Shown here: positions 1 to 13,096 of the stretch, piece by piece
How positions within the stretch are numbered: the stretch's first letter is position 1
How the letters are laid out: every line of letters begins with the position of its first letter
NCBI RefSeq assembly: GCF_026151205.1
Contig: NC_087078.1
Coordinates: forward strand, 18,889,765 to 18,949,764
Direction of reading: 5' to 3'
Source: Bolinopsis microptera
Taxonomy: Eukaryota > Ctenophora > Tentaculata > Lobata > Bolinopsidae
Length of the DNA stretch: 60,000 bases
Position numbers and translations under genes: made by a program
The notes under the pieces: generated by a model
Told to the model about the DNA's origin: nothing
The model's database searches: none
What the model saw: the letters and a program-made list of their open reading frames with translations, nothing else

Positions 1-3000
1 ACTTTACTTATATACACCATAACTACTATTAACTTTACTTATATACACCATAACTACAGTTAACTTTACTTATATACACCATAACTACAGTCAACTTTAC
101 TTATATACACCATAACTACAGTCAACTTTACTTATATACACCATAACTACAGTTAACTTTACTTATATACACCATAACTACTATTAACTTTACTTATATA
201 CACCATAACTACAGTTAACTTTACTTATATACACCATAACTACTATTAACTTTACTTATATACACCATAACTACAGTTAACTTTACTTATATACACCATA
301 ACTACAGTCAACTTTACTTATATACACCATAACTACTATTAACTTTACTTATATACACCATAACTACAGTTAACTTTACTTATATACACCATAACTACAG
401 TTAACTTTACTTATATACACCATAACTACAGTTAACTTTACTTATATACAACATAACTACAGTTAACCTTACTTATATACACCATAACTACAGTCAACTT
501 TACTTATATACAACATAACTACAGTTAACTTTACTTATATACACCATAACTACTATTAACTTTACTTATATACAACATAACTACTATTAACTTTACTTAT
601 ATACACCATAACTACTATTAACTTTACTTATATACACCATAACTACTATTAACTTTACTTATATACAACATAACTACAGTTAACTTTACTTATATACACC
701 ATAACTACAGTTAACTTTACTTATATACACCATAACTACAGTTAACTTTACTTATATACAACATAACTACAGTTAACCTTACTTATATACACCATAACTA
801 CAGTCAACTTTACTTATATACAACATAACTACAGTTAACTTTACTTATATACACCATAACTACTATTAACTTTACTTATATACAACATAACTACTATTAA
901 CTTTACTTATATACACCATAACTACTATTAACTTTACTTATATACAACATAACTACAGTTAACTTTACTTATATACACCATAACTACAGTTAACTTTACT
1001 TATATACAACATAACTACAGTTAACTTTACTTATATACACCATAACTACAGTTAACTTTACTTATATACACCATAACTACAGTTAACTTTACTTATATAC
1101 ACCATAACTACTATTAACTTTACTTATATACACCATAACTACAGTCAACTTTACTTATATACACCATAACTACTGTTAACTTTACTTATATACACCATAA
1201 CTACTGTTAACTTTACTTATATACACCATAACTACTGTTAACTTTACTTATATACACTATAACTACAGTTAACTTTACTTATATACACCATAACTACAGT
1301 CAACTTTACTTATATACACCATAACTACAGTCAACTTTACTTATATACACCATAACTACTGTTAACTTTACTTATATACACCATAACTACTGTTAACTTT
1401 ACTTATATACACCATAACTACAGTCAACTTTACTTATATACACCATAACTACTGTTAACTTTACTTATATACACCATAACTACTGTTAACTTTACTTATA
1501 TACACCATAACTACTGTTAACTTTACTTATATACACTATAACTACAGTTAACTTTACTTATATACACCATAACTACAGTCAACTTTACTTATATACACCA
1601 TAACTACAGTCAACTTTACTTATATACACCATAACTACAGTTAACTTTACTTATATACACCATAACTACAGTTAACTTTACTTATATACACCATAACTAC
1701 AGTTAACTTTACTTATATACAACATAACTACAGTTAACTTTACTTATATACACCATAACTACTATTAACTTTACTTATATACAACATAACTACTATTAAC
1801 TTTACTTATATACACCATAACTACTATTAACTTTACTTATATACAACATAACTACAGTTAACTTTACTTATATACACCATAACTACAGTTAACTTTACTT
1901 ATATACAACATAACTACAGTTAACTTTACTTATATACACCATAACTACAGTTAACTTTACTTATATACACCATAACTACAGTTAACTTTACTTATATACA
2001 CCATAACTACAGTTAACTTTACTTATATACACCATAACTACAGTTAACTTTACTTATATACACCATAACTACTATCAACTTTACTTATATACACCATAAC
2101 TACAGTTAACTTTACTTATATACACCATAACTACAGTCAACTTTACTTATATACACCATAACTACAGTTAACTTTACTTATATACACCATAACTACAGTT
2201 AACTTTACTTATATACAACATAACTACTATTAACTTTACTTATATACACCATAACTACAGTTAACTTTACTTATATACAACATAACTACAGTTAACTTTA
2301 CTTATATACACCATAACTACAGTCAACTTTACTTATATACACCATAACTACAGTTAACTTTACTTATATACACCATAACTACAGTTAACTTTACTTATAT
2401 ACAACATAACTACTATTAACTTTACTTATATACACCATAACTACAGTTAACTTTACTTATATACACCATAACTACAGTCAACTTTACTTATATACACCAT
2501 AACTACAGTCAACTTTACTTATATACACCATAACTACAGTCAACTTTACTTATATACAACATAACTACTATTAACTTTACTTATATACACCATAACTACT
2601 ATTAACTTTACTTATATACAACATAACTACAGTTAACTTTACTTATATACACCATAACTACAGTTAACTTTACTTATATACAACATAACTACTATTAACT
2701 TTACTTATATACACCATAACTACAGTTAACTTTACTTATATACACCATAACTACAGTCAACTTTACTTATATACACCATAACTACAGTTAACTTTACTTA
2801 TATACACCATAACTACAGTTAACTTTACTTATATACACCATAACTACAGTTAACTTTACTTATATACACCATAACTACAGTTAACTTTACTTATATACAC
2901 CATAACTACAGTTAACTTTACTTATATACACCATAACTACTATTAACTTTACTTATATGCACCATAACTACAGTTAACTTTACTTATATACACCATAACT

Positions 3001-3071
3001 ACAGTTAACTTTACTTATATACACCATAACTACAGTTAACTTTACTTATATACACCATAACTACAGTCAAC
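1..3071. repeat. 31-bp minisatellite, about 99 copies, truncated at window start
   Basis: The sequence repeats a 31-bp unit (core tttacttatatacaccataa plus a variable ctacagtta, ctactatta, ctactgtta or ctacagtca end). Variants are arranged in blocks: a rare aacctt variant recurs 310 bp apart (461 and 771, ten units) and a rare tatacactat variant recurs 279 bp apart (1251 and 1530, nine units), so multi-unit blocks were duplicated. Read on the minus strand every unit contains TATATAAG, which matches a TATA box, but nothing shows it is used. The array runs off the left edge, so its full length is unknown. It ends in a short (ATATA)-rich tract at about 3072-3095. Confidence 0.97.
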
Positions 3072-4361
3072 TGTAATATAATATAATATATAACAGTTAA
3101 CTTATATGGGAAAAGATCGAGTTTATCATTTAAATGAGTAACATAAAGCTGACGCGAGAGTAAACGGCAGTCGACTATGCAATTATCAGAGGTAATCTTA
3201 ATACCAATTGGACACTCCAAAATACTCTATTTATGAATAAAATACTTTATTTATGAATAAAATACTTTAATTCATTTATGAATAAAATAAAACAGAAGAG
3301 TTATATGTAACGAGACACGAAATAGTTGTTTCATCCTAACGGGGAAAAATATGGTCATAATAATATTCCACAGCCAAAGAAAAACGGAAAATCCAGACAG
3401 TTTGGTCGGATACCGTATTTAGAACCCACCACAATTAGCCTCATCAAGATTCCCGACACCACGTGACAAGACAAAATTAGATAAACACCTGCTTGGACAA
3501 CTCATAAGTGGTTCACAACCACCCCGGCGGGTCACCCGCCACGAGCGCCAGGCCTCTGATTGGCTCAATAACACGATAATATCACGTGCTATTTGCCCAC
3601 GTGTGCGCGCGGGCAAATAGCACCTTTACGCTAAAAGCCATAAAGACAGAGAACTCAGGTATCTTATCATAGATCTTCCTGGATTTAATGGCTACCAATA
3701 CCACATATGATTGTCCTGTGCCCATGCCCCCCATTACTGATTACCGCCTTTGTTTCGGAGCTGGCACCTATACTACTTTGATACCAATTTCACGGAGATT
3801 TTCCATTAAAAAGATATCAAGATAATATAATATGTACAAGAATATCTGGGCTTTGTGCGGATATTATCATGATATTTCTGTTCCATCTCATTTTACTGAG
3901 CAGCGGCTCAGAGTGGGTACAACCATCGTAGTAGGACTGTTCAGTAGTAAAGTTATAGGGATATCTCTGTAGTCTAACTAACTATTGCTAATATTGTTTC
4001 TTAAATCTGACCTGGAAAATCAATTTGCTAGAATTTCCGACAGAATAGTCGCTCATATCTTATCGGAGGCTATTAACAAATAAATTCCGATAAGGTACAC
4101 CATTTCCTGCGTAGGGGCTTTTAATATTTGCTGTTTCTGGGTAACACGCGAAGTTGATCCTAATATTCAACTGGGATCACCATCTCAGCGGATATTTACC
4201 ATTCATAGACCACACATTGATCAACCTATTGATCAACCTATTCATGCAATTTAATTACCAATCCTAGGCTATAGTACATGGTCATATATAATATAACATG
4301 ATTATATTAATTTTTAGGCTCCCATCTATCGAGCCTCCTCAGAGACGGAGCCCAGATTAAT
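3072..4361. other. Gene-free stretch
   Basis: No convincing exon, RNA gene or element ends seen. There is a small GC-richer patch at about 3500-3630 with inverted pieces (cccggcgggtcacccgcc), and short direct repeats of taaaatactttatttatgaa at about 3215-3285. Open frames here are short and lack splice or family support. Confidence 0.5.
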
Positions 4362-4494
4362 CTAAAGGTTGTGAGCTTGGATCCTTTCATCTGGGTGCCC
4401 TGCCACTAAAGGTTTTGAGCTTGGATCCTTTCATCTGGGTGCCCTGCCACTAAAGGTTGTGAGCTTGGATCCTTTCATCTGGGTGCCCTGCCAC
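4362..4494. repeat. 44/45-bp tandem repeat, 3 copies
   Basis: Three near-identical copies of a unit beginning taaaggttgtgagcttggat and ending ggtgccctgccac, starting at 4362, 4407 and 4451. Copies differ by single bases. No coding role is seen. Confidence 0.9.
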
Positions 4495-4786
4495 AACTTT
4501 GTGGTTGTTGAATATCAGTCAAAGACTATTGTGGAACTATGTAGGGGGGGAGCCAAGTGGATATTTGTAGATATTTGTAGATTAATGTAGAATGGATAAT
4601 CCACGAAAAAAGTGGATGACATTCTACAAATTTATACATTTATCTCCAAAAATTCAGTAGAATTTCTGGGCACATATTTGAGATTATATATTTTGTAGAT
4701 AAATGTAGATATTTGTAGATTATTGTCAATGGATAATTCACGAAAATTCTACAAATTCTACAAATTTATTCATTGTCAATATTATT

Positions 4787-4912
4787 CATTGTCAATCCTG
4801 ATAATGGTGCCACCATTTCTATCAAGTTCATTGTCAATCCTGATAATGGTGCCACCATTTCTGTCAAGTTCATTGTCAATCCTGATAATGGTGCCACCAT
4901 TTCTATCAAGTT
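4787..4912. repeat. 42-bp tandem repeat, 3 copies
   Basis: Three copies of a 42-bp unit containing ctgataatggtgccaccatt start at 4787, 4829 and 4871. The unit is a multiple of three, which is why open frames run through it on both strands; I do not consider these frames genes. Just upstream (4560-4720) the motif gatatttgtagat recurs several times. Confidence 0.9.
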
Positions 4913-7900
4913 CACCACCTCCAGTATAGTTATACTAGTATAATTTGAATAAAACCCTGGTTTCACAATAACCATTTACGTGAATAGCAACTTGACTTAA
5001 AGGTTTCAATCGGTCTCAGAAATGGCTTCTTCATAAATTGTTGCTTCGTTTCCTGAGCATGATTAGCCAACACGCTTAAATTTGATACGCGTTAACGACT
5101 TGCCTATTTAAGAAATCATTTTTTAAAACGCCCATCTTAAAGTGCAAGTTATCTGATTCTATAATGTCAGCTCTTTATCATTGTCAACTAGGTGAACAAA
5201 TATTTGTTTGCTGAAAATTAGGTGACAAGTGTCTGTGATGGAATAAACAAATCATTTTAATTTCTTTTTGATTGCCTTGTAGAAATAGTGTTACTATGGT
5301 AACTAGTAGGGTATCTATGGTAACTAGTAGTGTTACTATGGTAACTAGTAGTGTAACTATTTCTCTCTTGCCAGAATCGTACTTTAACAGCACTGAGCAC
5401 ATGCGTGACGGATCTTCTAGAAATAGCGTTTGCTAAATTGATTTCTGCTCGCGTTATTGATCGATTCTCTGGTCCAATGAGACTTTGACAAATGAAAGCG
5501 AAATAGACAGAGAGGTTAACATATGGTCAACAAGCCTATAGAACGCAAATGATTAGATACTCCAGTAGTTAGTATACGAGTTGCTCTTCCTTATTATATA
5601 TATGCTCTTCCAAATTTATTTGAAAAACGAAACATATTGAACGAATGAGTCTTCGTAAGCGTAAATAGGCCAGCACTTTGCTGAGCCTGTTTAGGTGCTC
5701 TTTTGTTTATAGATGTTATTATATATTAGACAGAGTTCTTTCCTCTATTTTGATTACCGAAATACCTTGCTCGAACCTTGAGCGTTAGTCACTGGTTAGT
5801 CGATGGTAAATCGCACCGCTTTCCAAGTCCAACAAGGAGGTCCACATCATGTCCTATTTCAGCGGAACGCACTAACAATATTTAAATAATTTATGATTGC
5901 TGAGTGGTGTTGACTGCAGATTTTTAATAACTTAAACCTTGAACATAAGCCGCTCATGTACAGTTCCTGGATTTGATTCACAATAATAACCAAAGGTTAT
6001 ACCTTTAAAACTGCTAAGCAAGTAAACAGTTTCAATTAACCATTTCCCATGAAATGCATATCCCTATAATAAAAGTTTCAGAGTCAATATTTGGTTCTGG
6101 CCGCTAAACGCTTTCCCATACGACTGGCATTAACATACGTACTGCCGCTTTCCCACACTGCTGAAGCAAACTGAGCCACAACCCTAACTACATAGTGTAA
6201 CTATGGTAACTAGTAGTGTTACTATGGTAAAGTAGTGTAAACTATGTAAAGACTGACGCCAAATTCCACAACCTCAGAAGTCAGAAGAAATTATCTCCCT
6301 GGCCCTGGACATTATGGATTCACTTGAAAGCATATTCCCCTCGCCAATAGCCAAGGTGTTATGAATTCTGACTGTATAATGGTGCTTGGCCCACCCAGGA
6401 AGTCCCATCATGCTAGCCAGGAGTAGCCTGTAATTTATCTCTTACCAGATTTGTACCTTAACAACACATGCGTGACAGATCACGCGTTAGTAGTAGTTTG
6501 ATAAAAACCCGCCACCCACCCTTGGAAGCGATTATTGGGCTATCCGACAACTAAACCCAATTTTGACTTTTCCTAGACAGGGTACGTTGAGATGTTTTGC
6601 CAGATTATTATGCCGTGTGCCGTCCTTCATAATTACTGTAGGAATCGGAACGTTCCTTTCCCGATCGCAACTGATATTGAGGACGACATACGATATTGAG
6701 GACGACATACGAGAAGAAAATGAGGCTCGGGAGGCAGCTGCGAGAATTAGCTTTTGCACTATAACTACTTTTATCAAGCTATTTCGTAAATACGAGTCGT
6801 TTCATATACAGTTATATAGTTATACTCATACCAGATATCTAAAAGTATATTAAACATATAATTTGTTACAAAGATTTTACTGCCACTTACATGAGCATCA
6901 CCATAAATCAATAAACGATTATCTTGAGACAGAAAGCTTTACTGGCAGTACCAAGTAAACTGTAGAACTAGAATCCTGCACTAGAACGTTGAACTAAAAC
7001 CTATATTAACGTCACTAACCTATATACACGTGGCTCTATAATTTATTCACTGGGCTATTACAATTATGCCCCTTATAAAAGATGGTTCTGAGACTCAACT
7101 CTACCCCTAGACAGCTGCTGTTTAATTAAATAGTCTGACGTTCTCTAGAGTTCTCTCTCCACCAGCGACCATGCAACTGGGCGAGTGGGAGTGGTTGTTT
7201 TTATAATCTCGTAAGAGAATCGTATGATTTTCAGTCCAGTCTATGTCAAACCTGTTTTAATTAGATTTAAAGTGGTTTAAGGGCAAGGTAACCCGGACAA
7301 CATGTTAACCCTGACAACATGATCATAGACTCGGTAATTATGTAATCTCGTTTTGTTGGACTAGTTAAAACAAGTCCTCTGCAGAATTTTCTACGTAATT
7401 TTCTCCGTAGCTTGATCCAAAATTATTTGATTTTTCGATATTAAGCAATGACGGACTACAATTCCTTAAACCTATGACAGTTTCCCTGAATTTGTTTGAT
7501 AGTACTACAAATCCCTTAAATCCCTCAAAATGATTACATGATTAATTCTGTATTGAAGCCTCAACTGTTTATCCTTGAACACATTGCACAGCTTCCATTA
7601 TTTTTTACTCGTATTTAAATTATTATATTCGATTTTTTTCTTCTCTTTCGTGAAATTGTAACCGGGTAATTTTTAAGATTTTATCTTTGTAGCTTTCTCT
7701 CAATTTTTAGAGTTCTGATCGTCTTTATGAATTGTTGTATTACTAATTTACTAAGACGTGAAGACGAGTTCGTTAGTGTTCTCCTAAGTGGTCATTTCAT
7801 GTTTAAGTCCTGTTTAATTCCCCGGAAGTATTATCTGATTTTTAAAGGTGCTATTAGTTAGAGATTAGTTTTATTTACCCGTTTTTGGTGATCATTTTTC

Positions 7901-8277
7901 GCACTCATGGTTTCTGTTGGCCCATTAAGTTTCCTGCTATAAAAGACTCATAATATAAACATACGCCATGCACCAATAATCATTGACGTGTTAATGACAG
8001 CAATGGTTTCAATTCCCGTTATTAATATTTTACTTGACACACTATCAAGTTGACAGCCTAACAGACAATTCTAGTAGTCTCATTAATATTATGATTAATA
8101 TCTGCTGATTAGTTTCAGTACAATTTAAAGCAAATCAATTCGAATATCATATCATGCCATTAGTCATATCGAGATTTTATTTAACACTTCCTGATGTTCT
8201 TTTAAGCGTATCGTTTGCAATTTGGAAATACATCGGTGGATTTAATATGTAACTTCCATATTAAAGGCGATCACATT
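4913..8277. other. Gene-free stretch with short repeats
   Basis: A 20-bp repeat (ttactatggtaactagtag) occurs in about four copies at 5288-5360 and again at 6193-6235. A 19-bp direct duplication (tacgatattgaggacgaca type) lies at about 6670-6710. The rest is AT-rich, without recognised protein similarity or RNA. The open frames at 6532-6853 overlap on both strands and have no family match that I can see. Confidence 0.45.
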
Positions 8278-8379
8278 AAGAGCCAGTAATTAACCGGCCA
8301 GTGCTATTGAAGAGCCGGTAAGTAACCGGCCAGTGCTGTTGAAGAGCCGGTAAGTAACCGGCCAGTGCTGTCGAAGAGC
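8278..8379 (+). repeat. 32-bp tandem repeat, 3 copies, carrying a GTAAGT motif
   Basis: Three copies of a 32-bp unit (gagccggtaagtaaccggcc plus agtgctgttgaa). Two copies carry CCG followed by GTAAGT, a perfect 5' splice-site consensus on the plus strand; the first copy has a degraded version. The unit also contains a small palindrome, ccggttactt/aagtaaccgg. No exon ending here was recognised, so splice use is speculative. Confidence 0.85.
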
Positions 8380-9730
8380 GGTTTAAGCACCTAAATATCA
8401 CCCCATATACTCCAAATTATTGTTAAATATCTGAACACTCTGAAATCTCTGCCACTTGGAATCGTGACTTCTGTGACTAATCTTTTACACTTCATAGCTT
8501 CCATCTCAGTTCTGATCACCTCCGCTTTCTTAAAGTTAACCATATGGTTTTATAACCTGGGTGAAGTCGGCGTTTCTGAATTACGATCGATTGGGCATCC
8601 TATAAAGCTGTTAATCGCCTGCAAAATGAACTCTTTGGCTACCCAGATGGCGAACCCATTTGGCCATTTTTGTGATTTGAATTCTAGTTTTCATGCTTAG
8701 CTAGTAAATGTCGATTGACCGATTGCCAGATTGGCATCTCTTTCTCATAAGAATACCCAGATAATCCAGACAAATATCAACTAAACCGAACTAACCAGTC
8801 CTACACCCCTGGAAATAATAAAATAAACTTAGACTAAAACCCGACTTAAATACGACCACAACTCAATTCAATCCTGACCCGTCATGAGGATCAAGAACCA
8901 TTGCATCTGTGCCCTTACAGTTCCACATATTTTAGATGAGATACAAATTAAAATGGCAAGCCTCCGCAAAAGCCGAGCATTTATTGCTATATATTCTCAT
9001 ATAATTTTGTGAGAGCTAGAGATAAAAGGACGGATAAGTTCTCCCTGATGAAATGGACGCAAAACCTCTTTATACTTTATAGTCTAATGAAAAAAGTACA
9101 GAGGAGAATCAATCTCAGATATTGCTTTCTTAAGAAAAACGGATCAGTAACGCACATTATATAAAGCTAAAGTAGCTAATATCCCTTGCTATAGAAAGGG
9201 AAACCATTTATCCATTTATGCTACTGTAAGACCATCGAATTTGTTCAACTGTTGATTTAATGTACGCGTTGCTTAGTTTTAATATTGTTAAATTTGTGAT
9301 TTGACAGCTGAGCAAGAAGTTCTTTGTTAAGTAGGCACACGTACTCTGGTCACAGTTCGACACGTGACTTAGAGCATCGATTAATTTCTATATTCAGAAC
9401 TAATATTTTGGGGATTAATAGAATAAAAGTTATAAGATGATAAGTTTAGTTATTTTTGTTGTGTAATTTATTTGCCTTCCGTAATTTTTGTCAGTATTTA
9501 TGTTTTATTATGATTGGTGTCCCGTTAAATTTTATTTAAATTAAAATAAAAGATTTTTTTCCATACATACAAAAATTTTTTGGGATTCTTGTTTTTAAGT
9601 CTGTTTTGTTTCTACCTATATATGAGCCTAACTTATTTCTATTCAGGAGGTTCTCTCAAGATGATTTTTAATTCGAAGATTTCAAGAGCCTAAACTGTGT
9701 ATGATTCGCCTCTCCAAACAAATCAAAAGA
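8380..9730. other. Gene-free stretch
   Basis: No exon or RNA recognised. A single copy of the E-box unit found in the downstream array (ttcgacacgtgacttag) stands alone at about 9357-9373 and may be the source copy of that array. Confidence 0.5.
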
Positions 9731-9968
9731 CACGTGACTTAGTTCGACACGTGACTTAGTTCGACACGTGACTTAGTTCGACACGTGACTTAGTTCGACA
9801 CGTGACTTAGTTCGACACGTGACTTAGTTCGACACGTGACTTAGTTCGACACGTGACTTAGTTCGACACGTGACTTAGTTCGACACGTGACTTAGTTCGA
9901 CACGTGACTTAGTTCGACACGTGACTTAGTTCGACACGTGACTTAGTTCGACACGTGACTTAGTTCGA
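9731..9968. repeat. 17-bp E-box minisatellite, 14 perfect copies
   Basis: The unit cacgtgacttagttcga is repeated 14 times at exact 17-bp spacing (first CACGTG at 9731, last at 9952). Each unit carries the palindromic E-box CACGTG, extended to cacgtgac, which resembles the binding site of bHLH-Zip factors of the MITF/TFE/USF type. The array lies about 190 bp upstream of the GPCR start codon at 10156, so a role as an enhancer or promoter cluster is possible but is inference. The regular 17-bp spacing is shorter than two helical turns. Confidence 0.95.
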
Positions 9969-10155
9969 GTATGTGTCTAAAGTTAAAATATTATTGACTG
10001 AACGACAATCTAACCAAATGAAATAATATTCAAATTACTAGTACTGTTATTCAGCTAATCGAGTACTAGTTGTTAGTTGTTAATATGATATTTTAACAGC
10101 AGTACCCTAACCAGACCCCTGATTCTAAACAAATCAAATTTCAGACACACACGCA

Positions 10156-11397
10156 ATGTCAATGAACGACGAATGTAACATCCAGAACTACACCCAAATC
10201 AGACAGTCCATCCTATATGTAGACATAGGTCTATATTGGAGCGCTGCCAAACTCTATGCTCTCTGGGAAAAGAAATGGTTCATCATCACGACCAGCGGGC
10301 TCTGCTTCGCCATGTGTTTCTTTATCCTGATCCTGAACAGCCTAGTCCTCCGGCACTACATCAAGAAGTATAAGCAGCTGATCCCCCTACTTTACACATC
10401 CATGTCACTGTGTGACATAGGGAATGCTATCTCTGCTTTCCTGACAGGAGCTCTGCTTCTAATGATCATGTGCAACTACAGGTCCCACTCAGACCCCTAC
10501 CCGACCATGACCTTCATGGTGAAGCTGACCTACATCCTCTTCTCCTTAACCTCCCGGGTGTCCATCTTCTTTAACACCATCCTCGTGGTCATCAGGACCA
10601 TCAACGTGGTTTTCCCAACTTACACCATTAAGAGGGGTAGAGTGATAGTGGTGCTGGTGGTGGGCCAGGTCTTGTGGCTCAGTGTTGCCGCCATTGATAT
10701 TGTAGGGCTCCAGCAGATTCTGCCATACTTTGCAAAAATGAAGTCGGAAACAAACGAGATCCCGTCGACACAGTATGACGTCCTTGTTGATTCACTAGTG
10801 GTCAACCCTCTTACAGGTTTCTTTTTCATTTACTACATCTTTGACAAGATGTGCAACATCCACAATTTCAACATCATCGGCGTATATGTCCTGGTGAAAG
10901 GGGTGCCTTTTGTCCTCCCATCTGCCATCTCTATAGCCTGCATGGTCATCCAAACTTACTATCTGATCATTAGAAGCAGGGCAGGTCGACACAGCGCTGT
11001 TAGTCGTCGGATCACCATCACCGTCCTCTACCTCACCACTGTCTTCGTTGCTTGCAACATCCCGGACTTTGTGCTGAACCTGGTGTGTCTGGGAGTCATA
11101 TCCATCTCCACGGACAACCTCCCCACTTACATGTGTGCCACCTTTGTCTCCAGCGTGATGCTGCCTTTTGTCAACTCCCTCTTCAACCCCTTCATCCTCC
11201 TCATCAGAGGCAGCACTCTCAAGAAGTCGGTGCAGAGTTACTTCTGTGGTCCAGACTCCTTCAGGTTCAATAGAGGCAAGGCTAGTGGACTTGGGGATTT
11301 TTCCAGAGAGAAGTTTGATTTGTGGAAGAGGAGATCGGATGGTAACAGAATGATTCGGAGGAACGATAATATGAGTTTGTCTCGCATGGACAAGTAG
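10156..11397 (+). CDS. Rhodopsin-like (class A) G-protein-coupled receptor, 413 aa
   Basis: One uninterrupted frame encodes seven hydrophobic segments. Visible class A marks are an Asn in TM1 (N61 in LILNSLVL), an Asp in TM2 (D87 in SLCDIGNAI) and, in TM7, NSLFNPFILLIRG, a divergent form of NPxxY. The DRY position at the end of TM3 is replaced by IRTINVV, so canonical activation chemistry is not evident. The start was chosen at the first ATG, which follows a typical acceptor (aaatttcag at 10136-10144); the coding exon may therefore be preceded by a 5' UTR exon. The coding part is GC-richer than its AT-rich surroundings, and its minus strand shows long shadow frames. The ligand is unknown. It lies on the plus strand, downstream of the Pro/Gly/Tyr-rich minus-strand gene and possibly inside one of its introns. 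Confidence 0.88.
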   Translation: MSMNDECNIQNYTQIRQSILYVDIGLYWSAAKLYALWEKKWFIITTSGLCFAMCFFILILNSLVLRHYIKKYKQLIPLLYTSMSLCDIGNAISAFLTGALLLMIMCNYRSHSDPYPTMTFMVKLTYILFSLTSRVSIFFNTILVVIRTINVVFPTYTIKRGRVIVVLVVGQVLWLSVAAIDIVGLQQILPYFAKMKSETNEIPSTQYDVLVDSLVVNPLTGFFFIYYIFDKMCNIHNFNIIGVYVLVKGVPFVLPSAISIACMVIQTYYLIIRSRAGRHSAVSRRITITVLYLTTVFVACNIPDFVLNLVCLGVISISTDNLPTYMCATFVSSVMLPFVNSLFNPFILLIRGSTLKKSVQSYFCGPDSFRFNRGKASGLGDFSREKFDLWKRRSDGNRMIRRNDNMSLSRMDK

Positions 11398-12786
11398 GGC
11401 CAACAACTTAATAACCACCTCGTGACCAAACGGCTTTCATACAAAAAAAATCTTTCAGAAGAAACTGCTTTAATTTGTGTCATTTGTTTTGTATACGGCA
11501 TGATTTTATTATGTTGAAGACCGCTAAATTATTTGTATTCGAATTCTTATTCAAAATTTATTTTTTCCTTTTCACCCTTTTGAAAAAAGGCAATAGTGAA
11601 AGGTTACGAATGGAGGTTTTTGCAGAAAAACGTGGATTTTGGGGAACGAGATAGGTGGGTTTAAATATGTCGTGTGTCCTTCCGTCCGTTACCATGCAAC
11701 GAAAAAGTTGGGCGCGCGCGAGGATTGCTTGCGGAGATGTGATGTATAGATAGCCTGTGATCTATGAATGCGCGGCGCGACTGTGTATATGATGCATGTA
11801 ATGTATAATATTACTATTAATTAGGTAATACGCCCAATTTGTACGTGGCACGCGTAGTGTATTGATGTGTACACGAGTATAGTTTACCTTTGATGATAAT
11901 TTCTTGAATTACAGATACAAGTTAAGTTCTACGGCAATTGAACTGAATTTCAAGTGTTTCCCATATTTGATGCATAATTGATCAATATTATTATCATGAA
12001 GATTGAAGTGAGCTGATTGGAGCTTATAGTTATACTTAAATTTATAGTATATGTGAAATGGAAATCTAGCGTCCGCCAAAACGAAACAACGGGCGCAATT
12101 CTTGTTCAGAGTGTTTATGATTGTATTTATTCTTAAATCTTCTTTTTCATTTTACAAACCTGACCAGAGTTGATATGCTTGTATATGTTTTTAATTGAAA
12201 TGTCTTAAGAATTGCTGTACGTGATATTAATAACATTTGCTGCTACAAAAAGGTTCATATTTACTGTAATACAAAATTGAATCAATCCTGAATAATGGAA
12301 CTCTAACAATTTAACTATTCTAAAAGAATTATTGTGAAGCAATCAAAACTTAATAAACCTTTAGGAGAGGGGGGGGGGGCGTGGCCATTTCCCTTCTAAA
12401 TCTGGCGGTTGATCGTTGATACATGTCTTACATGCAAATTATGCTGTGTCAAAAGATTCAACCGCCTGAGCGCCATTTATGAAGAGTATATCATGTGATT
12501 TAGGGGAATATTCTATAACGCCTGAATTGTCCGTAAATAGTAGCCATGCGTGCCTTCAAACCTCTTGTAAAGAAATTTAAGCGGAAGTTCAATGATCAAC
12601 GATGTAAATTGTAATCCAGAAAATTGTCTAGCTGCAGATGTTCATTAATCATTATCCATGAGTCATGACAAATTTATGCGAACTTGAGTACTATGTCAGA
12701 TATCATCATATTAGTTCCAGGGTGTAATAGCTGACGCAGTCTGTTGAACCCATGATCTTTAAATATTGTCAGCACGTTTTTAGTAC
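11398..12786. other. Gene-free stretch
   Basis: 3' flank of the GPCR followed by AT-rich sequence. A G-run joined to gggcgtggcc lies at 12370-12388; the same GGGCGTGG core recurs inside the MITE at 13097-13928 and in the 53-bp minisatellite at 16368. No exon recognised. Confidence 0.45.
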
Positions 12787-12988
12787 CACGTGCTACCCAT
12801 TTCTCTTATATGTCTCTTATATTTATGGGGGAGACTTTGATCATCTAGATTTAACTTGGCGCTAACAAGTTAATGCTCTTTATGGTACGGCACCAGTTTG
12901 TCGGGCACGTGTTACCCATTTCTCTTATATTTATGGGGGAGACTTTGATCATCTAGATTCAACATAGCTAACAAGTTAAAGCTCTTTA
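12787..12988. repeat. About 119-bp tandem duplication
   Basis: Two copies starting cacgtgctacccatttctct at 12787 and 12906, each running through gggggagactttgatcatct to aagctcttta. They differ by small indels and substitutions, so the duplication is not fresh. Confidence 0.85.
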
Positions 12989-13096
12989 ATATTAAGCCTT
13001 GAAATATAATAATATTGCCATACTTCTAACATAAAAATGTCATAATATTCAAAACAATCCCCACAATCCCAATGCTTGTCGCATCTTATTAAGATG

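Noticed and set aside
1-3071. Possible CRISPR array (regular repeats with variable parts)
   Set aside because: Repeats are continuous without unique spacers, and the surrounding genes are animal genes with introns.
4723-4975. Repetitive open frames on both strands over the 42-bp repeat
   Set aside because: Produced by a repeat whose length is a multiple of three; no other coding evidence.
10620-11501. Minus-strand and other-frame open readings across the GPCR at 10156
   Set aside because: Shadows of the GC-rich receptor coding sequence; no membrane pattern or family similarity of their own.
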